Assembly: GCA_028690445.1 (NCBI GenBank)
Contig: JAQVBE010000007.1
Location: 85,985-149,984 of the forward strand
DNA length: 64,000 nucleotides
Reading direction: 5' to 3'
DNA from: Aliarcobacter sp.
GTDB taxonomy: Bacteria; Campylobacterota; Campylobacteria; Campylobacterales; Arcobacteraceae
Shown: one piece after another, positions 19,413 through 29,015 of the stretch
Layout of the letters: the number at the start of each line of letters is the position of its first letter
How positions within the stretch are numbered: the stretch's first letter is position 1
Notes under the pieces: model-generated
Seen by the model: only the letters and a program-made list of their open reading frames with translations
The model's database searches: none
Told to the model about the DNA's origin: nothing
Position numbers and translations under genes: made by a program

Positions 19413-20876
19413 TTACTCCTTTTCTTTAGTTGAAGATTGTATTTCAAAACTATTTTCTAATTTTTTCATTAAATTTGTCATTAACTCTTCCTCTTGAAGT
19501 TGTACCAAAGTTCCTTTTACTAATTCATCTTTTGCTTTATTATAATCACTAAATTTTGAATCTTTTATTCTAAATAATACAATTTTATCTTCTAATTTAA
19601 CTATTCCTTCTTTTGAAGTTGCTGCAAATAACTCACTTAAAAATTTACCAGCTTCTTTTTGTTCTAAACCTACAATTTTATTTGCTGATTCTCTTGTAAC
19701 ATTTGAAATATCAACGCCTTTAAAATCTTTTAATTGTGAAGTTGCAAGTTCATTAAGTTTTTTACTTTTCATAACTTTTTCATAATCTCTTGTAACTAAA
19801 GAAGATGCAAGTTCAAAACTTAAAGCTTGTGATATATTCTTTTTATTTAGTTTTACAATAAAATATTTATCTTTTTCAAAAAATGGTTTTATAATTTCAC
19901 CCTCTTTTGATTCTAATATTTTTGCATTATTTTCATCAACAAAAGGTAATGTTGATTCTTTATAGCTAACTTTATTTTCAAATTTATCTTCATCTTTTTT
20001 AATTTTTAAATATATTTTTAAAGCTTCTGTTTTAGTGAATTTCTCATCTAAATCTTTTATTATTTGATTTTTTGCTTCATCAATAGATTTTATTTTTCCA
20101 TCTTCATGCTTATAATCAATTTTAAATTTTTCATAATGAGCCTTAATATCTTCAGCAGTTGAATTTGCTGTTAGTAAAGGAATCTCTTTTACTTCTAAAT
20201 CATAAGAAACTTCTGACATATAATTATTTTTATTCTCTTCCCAATATTTCTTTAATTCATCTTCTTTAATATCAACTTTAACATCATTTGAATTTAGAAT
20301 TTTAATTGAAATATCGTCTTCAATGAAAAGTAATTTACTTAAGTTTTCGATTTCTACACCACTTGGGTTTAAATCAAAAAACATTTGAACTTTTTGTAAT
20401 AATAAGTTTCTTTTTAAAGACTCTTCAAAAATTTTTGGAGTCATTCTATTTTGAGCTAAAATTTTTACATATGTTTCTTTATCAAATTTTCCATCTTTTA
20501 AGAAAGCATTATATTTTACTAACTCTTTTGCAATATCTTCATTTGTAATATCAAGTCCTAAAGAATCAGCATATGATAAAATTAGATTTTTTTGTAGAAC
20601 TTGTCTATAAGCAACATCTTTTAATTTTAATTGTTCAGCTAATTCTTTACTAAACATAGCCCCAAACATTTTAGAATATTGTTCATAAAGATTTGAATAC
20701 TCTAAGTTGTATTCTTCAACTGATACTTCTCTATCACCTACTACAGCTACAACTCCACCTTGTTTTCCATATTCATAAGAACCCCAACCAACAAAGCCAG
20801 CGCCGACAAATGCAATCGTACTAATCCAAATAGTAATCACTAGCCATCTTTTATGTCTTTGCATCCATGTTATCAT
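19413..20876 (-). CDS. SurA_N/PpiD-like periplasmic peptidyl-prolyl isomerase, membrane-anchored
   Basis: MITWMQRHKRWLVITIWISTIAFVGAGFVGWGSY...VGDREVSVEEYNLEYSNL. Confidence 0.85.
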   Translation of the reverse strand: MITWMQRHKRWLVITIWISTIAFVGAGFVGWGSYEYGKQGGVVAVVGDREVSVEEYNLEYSNLYEQYSKMFGAMFSKELAEQLKLKDVAYRQVLQKNLILSYADSLGLDITNEDIAKELVKYNAFLKDGKFDKETYVKILAQNRMTPKIFEESLKRNLLLQKVQMFFDLNPSGVEIENLSKLLFIEDDISIKILNSNDVKVDIKEDELKKYWEENKNNYMSEVSYDLEVKEIPLLTANSTAEDIKAHYEKFKIDYKHEDGKIKSIDEAKNQIIKDLDEKFTKTEALKIYLKIKKDEDKFENKVSYKESTLPFVDENNAKILESKEGEIIKPFFEKDKYFIVKLNKKNISQALSFELASSLVTRDYEKVMKSKKLNELATSQLKDFKGVDISNVTRESANKIVGLEQKEAGKFLSELFAATSKEGIVKLEDKIVLFRIKDSKFSDYNKAKDELVKGTLVQLQEEELMTNLMKKLENSFEIQSSTKEKE

Positions 20877-20934
20877 AAAATATTATCCTCTTAAAAATTT
20901 TCTATATAATACAAAATAGTTGCTTTTATGTTCG

Positions 20935-23253
20935 TTAAACTATGATTATTTCTCTATTTTGAACTATTTTTTTACTAAGTAAATCATTTATTACAGATTC
21001 TCGAATTGTAATTTCTAATTTTTTGCAAGCACTTTTAAAAGCTTCTTCTTCTCCAACAATAAAACACATACTTTTTGCCCTTGTGATTGCTGTATATAAA
21101 AGTTTTGTATTATGCATAATATAATGTGAAAAACTCATGGGTATCAAAGCGTTTTCATACTCCATTCCTTGAGTTTTGTGAATAGTTAAACAATATGCTA
21201 AACTAAGTAATGTATATACATTTTCAAAATCATAAAATACTACCATATCATCATTCGGATATAAAACAATACATTTTTCTTCTTCAAAATCAAGTTTAAT
21301 TATAAGCCCTAATTGACCATTATAAACTCTTCTTTCTAAAAAATCTGATGAGCCACTTTTATACATACTCATAGTTTGAGCTTTCATATTTTCATTTTTA
21401 ATATGAATTACTTTATCAGTTAATTTATATTCATAAACCTTAGAAACAAAAGCTTTTCCTTTTGTATGATTAAAAAGTTTTTGCAATTGAATATTTAGAT
21501 TATCAACTCCTAAAATTCCAGCTTTCATAGGAGTAATTACTTGAAAAAGTGTCAAAGCTTTTGAAATCTTTTTTTTCTTTATAAAGTCATAATATTGTTC
21601 TATATAACCTGCTGAAATATTTAGAATATTATTTAAAATATATTCAGAATTTTCACCTCTTAAATCAGCAAATTCATTTGATGAAGCAGAATTTTTTAAA
21701 GCATAATAGTTTGAAATAGAAACATCAATAAATTTAAAATCATCATACTCTTCTTTATAAGCTGGAACTTCACCACGTCTAATATCATTTGCAATAATTG
21801 CAATTGCTTGATTTTCATTTTGTCTATAAATTTTTGTTAATTTACAAATGGGTGCAAGTTCATATTTTATGGCATCTGCTAAAACATTTCCAGCTCCAAT
21901 AGCTGGTAATTGTCCATCATCTCCAACAATTATAAAAATAGTATCATCTGCTATTTTTGAAATAATTTGATAAAAAGTTACAGAATTAACCATTGAAGCT
22001 TCATCAAGCAAAATCGCTTTATATGGAAAAAAATCTTTCTCTTTGTGTTTCATTAAAAGTGATTGAATTGTTGAAGAGTTATAACCTGTTGTATCTGAAA
22101 TTCTTTGACTTGCAATCCCAGAAAGTGCAATAGTGATAATATCATCATAAGACATAGTTTCTTCAAGAAGCTCTAAAATTGCCCTACTTGAAGTTGATTT
22201 TCCAGTTCCTGCGTAACCTATTAAAAATAGAGTTTTATCTCCATTATTTATAAGTTCAACTGCTTTTTTTTGCTCTGTACTTAATTCAAACCCTAGTGTT
22301 TCTTGTTTTTTTATCAAATATTCATCAAAAGTTGCAATGATTTTTCGGTTTTTTTCATCTTTTCTTCTTGTGAAAAACTCTAAAATCCGCTTTTCTGCAT
22401 AATAAAGCATAGATAAAGCATATCTATTTTCACTTGTTACAAAAAGATCTTCTTCAACTAACATTTTTGAAATAGCTGATTCATATAAACCTTCTTCATT
22501 AAAAAATCGTAAACTATCATCTAAAAGTTTATATAAATGAAATTTTTCTATTGATGAGTTTCCATTATTGTCACAATATTCTCTTAAAGTATAATTCAAA
22601 CAAGCCATTATTCTAAACTCAGATTTTGGATCAATCCCAAGTGACTTTGCAATTTCATCGGCTCTTTTAAAGCCTATTCCTTTTATGTTTATTAAAATAT
22701 ATGGATTTTCTTTTATTTTCTCAATAAGGTTTTCAACTTCACCTAAACTTGAATATATTTTTGTAATAAGGTTTGAAGTAACTCCAAATTTTGCTAGAAA
22801 TGAACCTAATTCTCTTAAATGTTGAAATTTTTGCCAAGAACTAACTATCATTTCTAGTTTTTTCTTTTTAATTCCTTTAAAATCTAAAAGTTCATTTGGT
22901 CTATTATTTAAAATATCAATCAACTCTTCTTCATCATATTTTTCCAGTAAATCATGGGCAAATTTTTTACCAACACCTTTTACTATTTTTGTAAGGAAAA
23001 AGAAAATTTCAGCCTCTTTTAGTTGTAAAGTATCAAATTCAAATTGAACACCATATTTTTTATGTGTTATCCAATTTCCTTTTAAAATTACTTCTTCACC
23101 AACTATTTTTTCAATATCAGTATCAAAATATGAACCACAAATTTTTTGATTATTTTCTAAAACTGCAATTATGTATTTTGTTTCATCATTTTTGTATAAA
23201 ACTTTTTTTATAACTCCTGATAATTTAAAGCTTTTATACTCTTCTTGGCTCAT
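20935..23253 (-). CDS. RecD-like (RecD2-type) SF1 DNA helicase
   Basis: HhH-rich N-terminus, GYAGTGKST, LDEASMVN, VGDDGQLPAIGAGN, CLTIHKTQGMEY, YTAITRAK. Confidence 0.92.
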   Translation of the reverse strand: MSQEEYKSFKLSGVIKKVLYKNDETKYIIAVLENNQKICGSYFDTDIEKIVGEEVILKGNWITHKKYGVQFEFDTLQLKEAEIFFFLTKIVKGVGKKFAHDLLEKYDEEELIDILNNRPNELLDFKGIKKKKLEMIVSSWQKFQHLRELGSFLAKFGVTSNLITKIYSSLGEVENLIEKIKENPYILINIKGIGFKRADEIAKSLGIDPKSEFRIMACLNYTLREYCDNNGNSSIEKFHLYKLLDDSLRFFNEEGLYESAISKMLVEEDLFVTSENRYALSMLYYAEKRILEFFTRRKDEKNRKIIATFDEYLIKKQETLGFELSTEQKKAVELINNGDKTLFLIGYAGTGKSTSSRAILELLEETMSYDDIITIALSGIASQRISDTTGYNSSTIQSLLMKHKEKDFFPYKAILLDEASMVNSVTFYQIISKIADDTIFIIVGDDGQLPAIGAGNVLADAIKYELAPICKLTKIYRQNENQAIAIIANDIRRGEVPAYKEEYDDFKFIDVSISNYYALKNSASSNEFADLRGENSEYILNNILNISAGYIEQYYDFIKKKKISKALTLFQVITPMKAGILGVDNLNIQLQKLFNHTKGKAFVSKVYEYKLTDKVIHIKNENMKAQTMSMYKSGSSDFLERRVYNGQLGLIIKLDFEEEKCIVLYPNDDMVVFYDFENVYTLLSLAYCLTIHKTQGMEYENALIPMSFSHYIMHNTKLLYTAITRAKSMCFIVGEEEAFKSACKKLEITIRESVINDLLSKKIVQNREIIIV

Positions 23254-23618
23254 TAATATCCATCAGTAAATTTTTGATTTTTATGTTTATCTTTTTTATA
23301 ATTACTACTATTTTTTTCTTTTTGAATAAGATTTGCATCTTTTAATAAAATTGCTCTTTCATCTTCAAAAGATTTAGAATGCTCTTCTAAATAAAACATT
23401 GTTTTGTTTATAAAAGCTTTTATTCCCTCATAATATTCAGAATATAACTCTATCTCTTTTGTTTTTATCATTTCTTCATAGTTTTTTTTAGTTCTTTGCT
23501 TGAATAATTCATTATCAAAATTATCAAGTTTTAATAATGAAATAGTTCGCGTAAAAAATTTTTCTAAAACTCTTATATATTTGATTCTTTGTTGTTTTTC
23601 ATTTACTTCATAAATCAT
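23253..23618 (-). CDS. hypothetical protein
   Basis: Intact ORF overlapping both neighbours by a few bp, operon-like. Confidence 0.65.
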   Translation of the reverse strand: MIYEVNEKQQRIKYIRVLEKFFTRTISLLKLDNFDNELFKQRTKKNYEEMIKTKEIELYSEYYEGIKAFINKTMFYLEEHSKSFEDERAILLKDANLIQKEKNSSNYKKDKHKNQKFTDGY

Positions 23619-23965
23619 TTAAGTAATTCTTCTAGATTTTCAATAGGTCTTGCAATTACAGCTATTTCACCTTTTATAATAATTGGTCGCTCAATTAAAA
23701 TAGGATTTTCAGCCATAATTTCTATTAATTTATCTTCATCATCTATCTCTTTTAAATTTAACTCTTTATATATATCTTCACCTGTTCTTAAAATCTGTGA
23801 TGCTTTCATATTTAGTTTTTTTAAAACAGCTTTTATCTGCTCTTTTGTAGGAACATTTTCCAAATATTTAATAACACTTGTGTTTAAACCTTTTGCTTCT
23901 AGTAATTCCATAGCATTTCTTGATTTTGAACATTCTGGATTGTGCCAAATTTCTATATCTTGCAT
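23615..23965 (-). CDS. ArsC/Spx-family arsenate reductase-like protein
   Basis: IWHNPECSKSRNAMELLEAKG...IKYLENVPTKEQ...ILRTGEDIYKEL. Confidence 0.9.
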   Translation of the reverse strand: MQDIEIWHNPECSKSRNAMELLEAKGLNTSVIKYLENVPTKEQIKAVLKKLNMKASQILRTGEDIYKELNLKEIDDEDKLIEIMAENPILIERPIIIKGEIAVIARPIENLEELLK

Positions 23966-24151
23966 AAATAAACCTTAAATAATATATTATTGTTTATTAT
24001 ATCTAAAACTTTTTTATAGGAAATAAAACATTACAAAATGCAATATTCTTTTTTTCTAGGAAATTCGATAATTAGAATTAAAATGATATCTTTTTAAAAT
24101 AAAGAATATTACACTTGTTACACTTTCTATGGTATTTAAAAAAACAATACT

Positions 24152-25085
24152 ATGACAAATCTATTCAAAAGAAACAAAACTTACTATATACGAATATCTT
24201 TAAATGATAATTTAAAAATATATTTTGGTAATAAAATAGAATATGTTAAAAGTTTAAATACTAATAATATAAATGATGCTAGTCTTATTGCAAAATATTT
24301 AATATCCAAATTTAACTACATAAAGAGAAGTTTTAATATGTTTAGTGCAAAAGAAATCAAACAATACATTGATGAGTTTAAAAAAACAAACTTTGATAAT
24401 ATTATAAATCGTAATTCACACTTATCTATTGATGAAATAAATAGTCTTATTGTTGATTTAAACAAAGAAGTTGATATCTATGATGAAATAATAGAAAAAG
24501 AATTTTATAGCCTATTAGAATTAATTAATTTAGATGATACAAAAGAATTAGAGTTTGGATTAGATGTTGATGTTGCACAAAAATTTAAAAAATATATTAT
24601 TCAAATAAAAATCAATGCACTAAATGAAGTTAAAAAAAATATTAAAAATAAAGTTGATGTTACAACTATCAAAGAAGTTTCAATCATGCCTGATACTTTT
24701 GTAACTATTGAAGATGCTTTTGAGGAATATTTAAAAACAAGAGATGGTATAAGTGAAGGACGCAAGTGAAAGAGATGTAAAACATTTTATAAAATTTTGT
24801 AATACAAATAAAATGGTATATATTCAAGAATTACAAAATAAGCATATAATCAATTATAGAGAACATTTACAAAAAATTAAATCTAAAGGAACAATTGGAA
24901 GTTTAAACACTTCTTTGAAGAATATTATTGCATTTTTAAATCATTGTAGTGATGTTGCTCATTACATACCAAAGATTACAAAAAAAGTTTTATTTAATCT
25001 TACAATAAGAGATAAAGTAGCAAGTAAAAGAAGCCCATATAACGATGTTCTTCTATTTTTTGTAAAGCTTTTAAAAATTGTTTGA
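24152..25085 (+). pseudogene. tyrosine recombinase/phage-type integrase remnant, frameshifted and lacking catalytic domain
   Basis: ORF 24152-24769 (MTNLFKRNKTYYIRI...VTIEDAFEEYLKTRDGISEGRK) continued in another frame by 24753-25085 (ERDVKHFIKFCNTNK...); ends before the R-H-R-Y region. Confidence 0.8.
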
Positions 25086-25282
25086 TATTAGTTTCATCAA
25101 TTCTATAATCAAACTTTTGTAATAAATCTATTATTAATAAAATCATTTGGGTATTTAAATATTTGTATATAAAAATTAGTTTTTATATATAACCTATTTT
25201 AAGTTGAATAAATAATTTAATTAGTTGTAGTAGTTTTATTTAGTATAATAGACAAAATAATTAAAAACATAAGGAAAAGTAA

Positions 25283-26770
25283 TTGCTGTTTAACTCATAC
25301 GAATTTATCTTCGTATTCCTACCAATAACCTTTTTTATATACTTTTATCTAAATAGTAAAAGATTAACAATAGCTGCAAAAGGTTTTTTGGTTTTTGCAA
25401 GTTTGTTTTTTTACTCTTGGTGGAGTATTGTATATTTACCTTTAATATTGTCTTCGATTTTGTTTAACTATCTAATAGGAACAACATTAAGTAAAAGTAA
25501 TGAAGATAATAAAATAGGATTGAATAAAACTTTTAGTAAAAAATCTATTTTAACTTTTGGTATAGTTTGTAATGTAGCTTTGTTAGGATATTTTAAATAT
25601 ACAAATTTTTTCCTAGAAAACTTTAATGGAATATTTGGTTCAAATATTCCATTACAACATATTATCCTTCCTTTAGGAATAAGTTTTTTTACATTTACGC
25701 AAATAGCATTCCTAGTAGATGCATATAGAAAAGAAGTAAAAGAGTATGATTTAGTAAGATATATGCTTTTTGTAACATACTTTCCACATTTGTTAGCAGG
25801 ACCAATTCTTCATCATAAAGAAATGATGCCACAATTTGCAAATCCAAGAAATAGCGTGATAAATTATAGAAATATAGCTGTTGGTTTGTTTATATTTTCT
25901 ATTGGATTGTTTAAAAAAGTAATTATTGCTGATACTTTTGCCGTTTGGGCAAATGCAGGATTTGATACAGCAACAACTTTGAATTTCTTTGAAGCATGGG
26001 CAACATCTTTGTCTTATACTTTCCAATTGTACTTTGACTTTTCAGGTTATACTGATATGGCAATAGGTATATCATTAATGTTTAATATAAAACTTCCAAT
26101 CAACTTTAACTCTCCATATAAAGCACTGTCTATTCAAGACTTCTGGAGAAGATGGCATATGACACTTTCAAGATTTTTGCGAGATTATATATATATCCCA
26201 TTGGGTGGAAATAAGAATGGAAATTTTAGAACATATGTAAACCTAATGGCAACCTTCGTAATAGGGGGATTCTGGCATGGAGCAGGATGGACATTTTTGT
26301 TTTGGGGATTTCTTCATGGATTAGCACTTTGCATTCATAGAGTTTGGACAAAGTTAGGATTTAAAATGTGGACTTGGTTGGCTTGGTTAATAACATTTAA
26401 CTTTGTGAATGTGGCATGGATATTTTTTAGAGCAAAAGAGTGGGATGATGCTATTAAGGTTTTAAAAGGAATGGTTGGTTTAAGTGGATTTATCATAGAA
26501 AATATTACTTTAACAAATTTAATTAAATTGGATCCAGAAACATTAAAACTTATTAGTATAGTGGGAAATGTTAGTAAAATAGATATGATACTTTATATTT
26601 TAATTGTATTTTTATCCATATTTATTTTATTTATTAAAAATAGTATAGAATTAACAAATAAATTTAGAATGAATAATTATTATATTTTATTCATTGTATT
26701 TTGTTTTTTAACGTCATTATTATTTATAAACTCAATAAAAGAAACGGAGTTTTTATATTTTGACTTCTAA
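25283..26770 (+). CDS. MBOAT-family O-acyltransferase (AlgI-like), TTG start
   Basis: NSPYKALSIQDFWRRWHMTLSRFLRDYIYIPLGGNKNG, GFWHGAGWTFLFWGFLHG; RBS AAGGAAAAG. Confidence 0.93.
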   Translation: MLFNSYEFIFVFLPITFFIYFYLNSKRLTIAAKGFLVFASLFFYSWWSIVYLPLILSSILFNYLIGTTLSKSNEDNKIGLNKTFSKKSILTFGIVCNVALLGYFKYTNFFLENFNGIFGSNIPLQHIILPLGISFFTFTQIAFLVDAYRKEVKEYDLVRYMLFVTYFPHLLAGPILHHKEMMPQFANPRNSVINYRNIAVGLFIFSIGLFKKVIIADTFAVWANAGFDTATTLNFFEAWATSLSYTFQLYFDFSGYTDMAIGISLMFNIKLPINFNSPYKALSIQDFWRRWHMTLSRFLRDYIYIPLGGNKNGNFRTYVNLMATFVIGGFWHGAGWTFLFWGFLHGLALCIHRVWTKLGFKMWTWLAWLITFNFVNVAWIFFRAKEWDDAIKVLKGMVGLSGFIIENITLTNLIKLDPETLKLISIVGNVSKIDMILYILIVFLSIFILFIKNSIELTNKFRMNNYYILFIVFCFLTSLLFINSIKETEFLYFDF

Positions 26771-27704
26771 AAAATTTGTTAAAAAGACTTTATTAATAAT
26801 TATTGGAATTATAATATTTGTAATATCTACAAATATATATATAAATGAATTTGGTTTATTTGGTAATGTAAAAAATAAACAATATAGAGTCTATGTAGAT
26901 GAAAAAACCACAAAATATTTATATTCCTTTAATTATATACCTTCAAATTTTGATGGAATTTTAGTTGGACCATCATTATCAGATCAAATGATGAATACTC
27001 AAAAAATTGAAAATCATAAAATTTATAATTTATCAATGGATGGTGGAAATATTTCTGAACTTAAATTTGCAATTGACAATGTATTAAAATTTGGGAATAT
27101 AAAAACTTTTATAATTTGTTTAGACCCCTACATAACTAAAAATAGTGGTACAAAATCATCTCAAATTAATAAAAAAGAATATTATGGATCATTAGGTTCA
27201 TTGTTTATTATAAAATATTATGTAAAAAAATATTTAGAGTATAAAAAAATGGGAACTAATAGCATATATTATGATAGTTATTGGGGATATACGGATAATG
27301 AATATGCTAAAAAAGATGAAGATTCTACATTAAATATTAATAAAAATTTATCTTCATTAGATAATAATAATTATGATTATAGTAGTTTAAAAATAGATAA
27401 AGTTGCATATAATGAACTAAAAGAAGTTATTGAAAGAGTTAGAAAAAATAATATAAAAATTGTTGCATATTACTATCCTACTCCAAAAAAAATATTTGAA
27501 CATCCAAATTTTAAATTACATTATAATGAATATCGATTAAAAATTGACAAATTATTAAATAATGATGATATTGTTATTGATTTCACAACTAATACTTATG
27601 ATTATATTAGTGAGAATGATAATAGTTATTCAGATGGAGGTCATTTGAGTAGGTTAGGTGCAAACAATGTAATAAAAGTTTTAAATGAAAAATTAAATCA
27701 ATAA
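26760..27704 (+). CDS. membrane-anchored SGNH-hydrolase-like protein, partner of MBOAT
   Basis: N-terminal TM; candidate SGNH blocks GPSLSDQ, LSMDGGN and DGGH; overlaps the MBOAT stop. Confidence 0.72.
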   Translation: MTSKKFVKKTLLIIIGIIIFVISTNIYINEFGLFGNVKNKQYRVYVDEKTTKYLYSFNYIPSNFDGILVGPSLSDQMMNTQKIENHKIYNLSMDGGNISELKFAIDNVLKFGNIKTFIICLDPYITKNSGTKSSQINKKEYYGSLGSLFIIKYYVKKYLEYKKMGTNSIYYDSYWGYTDNEYAKKDEDSTLNINKNLSSLDNNNYDYSSLKIDKVAYNELKEVIERVRKNNIKIVAYYYPTPKKIFEHPNFKLHYNEYRLKIDKLLNNDDIVIDFTTNTYDYISENDNSYSDGGHLSRLGANNVIKVLNEKLNQ

Positions 27705-28102
27705 TTCTTTATTGGATATTTTGTAAAATGTAGTATATAAATCTAAAAATAAAAATATTGAAAAGGAAGTAGCTAATAAAAAACAATAGTGAAAGTTTTA
27801 GATTTTATAAAAAATTATTTCTAAATTTTAATTATACTATATTTTTTACAATTCAAGCAAAATAGAAATATAAACTAAGTTTTTTGATAAAGTTGTAATT
27901 TTAAGTTATATCCTTTATAATTAATTTAATCCTTATTTCAAACAAACCATTAAGTCATTATTTTTCTTTTTAGGTGGATCGTCTTGGATCCACTTCTCCA
28001 TAAATGGCTAACTTAATAAATCAAGTTGTAGTTTTAGGGTTGTACTCTAAAAACCCAGAGTTTGACATACCAACCATATTAAAAATAACTTGATTAGGTT
28101 TA

Positions 28103-28351
28103 CTATCTTTCAATCTCATAAGTATTTTGTAAATCCAAACTTCTTACATAAATTTGATAATCTTCTTCAAGATTTTTGTCCCTTAGATATGATTTTAAAG
28201 AGTAGTTTTCTTCTTCTAAACTATCTTTTTTATCAATTAAATCTTTGATTCTTAAATTTACTAAATCTAACTTTTGTAAATGTTGATTTAAAGCTTCATT
28301 ATCTAATTTTGCTTTTTCCAAATGTGATTTTAAAATAAACAAAGATCTCAT
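28103..28351 (-). CDS. hypothetical coiled-coil protein
   Basis: 82-aa ORF, heptad-like pattern. Confidence 0.4.
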   Translation of the reverse strand: MRSLFILKSHLEKAKLDNEALNQHLQKLDLVNLRIKDLIDKKDSLEEENYSLKSYLRDKNLEEDYQIYVRSLDLQNTYEIER

Positions 28352-28416
28352 AGTTCAAATAATAATTTATCACCTGTAGAGTTTGAAGAAAAAATGTTAC
28401 AAAAGGAAAAAGTTGC

Positions 28417-28758
28417 TTAGAAGTTTATTGTTCTTTGTATGATACAGGGTTGACAGATCAAATATATTTCATTGTTTAGTTGTAATGCCATTTTATTTGA
28501 TAAGGCTAATTCTAAACCTAACCAATTCACTTTTGTATTTTTATACATATAGGCATAATTTTTAATAGTTTGTTTTTGTTGAGGAGTTTTATTTTCAATT
28601 TCAACTAATTCATTTATTTTTTCTACAAAATTATCTTTGATGATTTTATTTTCTTTAATTTTGTTTTTTATACTTATCATCACATAGGTAGTAAGTTTTT
28701 TATATAGAAACTTTTTATGTTGAGCATATTCAACTTTTATAGTATTTAGTAAATCCAT
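28417..28758 (-). CDS. hypothetical protein
   Basis: 113-aa ORF with RBS-like AAAAAAGGATAAAAA before ATG. Confidence 0.5.
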   Translation of the reverse strand: MDLLNTIKVEYAQHKKFLYKKLTTYVMISIKNKIKENKIIKDNFVEKINELVEIENKTPQQKQTIKNYAYMYKNTKVNWLGLELALSNKMALQLNNEIYLICQPCIIQRTINF

Positions 28759-29015
28759 TTTTTATCCTTTTTTCGTTTAAGATAAAAATGATTTTAAGTT
28801 AGAGTTTTTATTCAATTCGTTTTTAAACAAACTATTTGAAAGAAATTTTTATATTTATATATTTTTTAATATATAAACTTTTTAATAGAAAGAAGTTTCG
28901 TTTTTAAATCAAGGATATAAGGAAAAAGAAATATTTATACATTGTATAACTATCGATTTTACAGCACTTCTTAATTTACCTTAAAAAAAGAATCTTACAA
29001 AATGTCATATTTATT

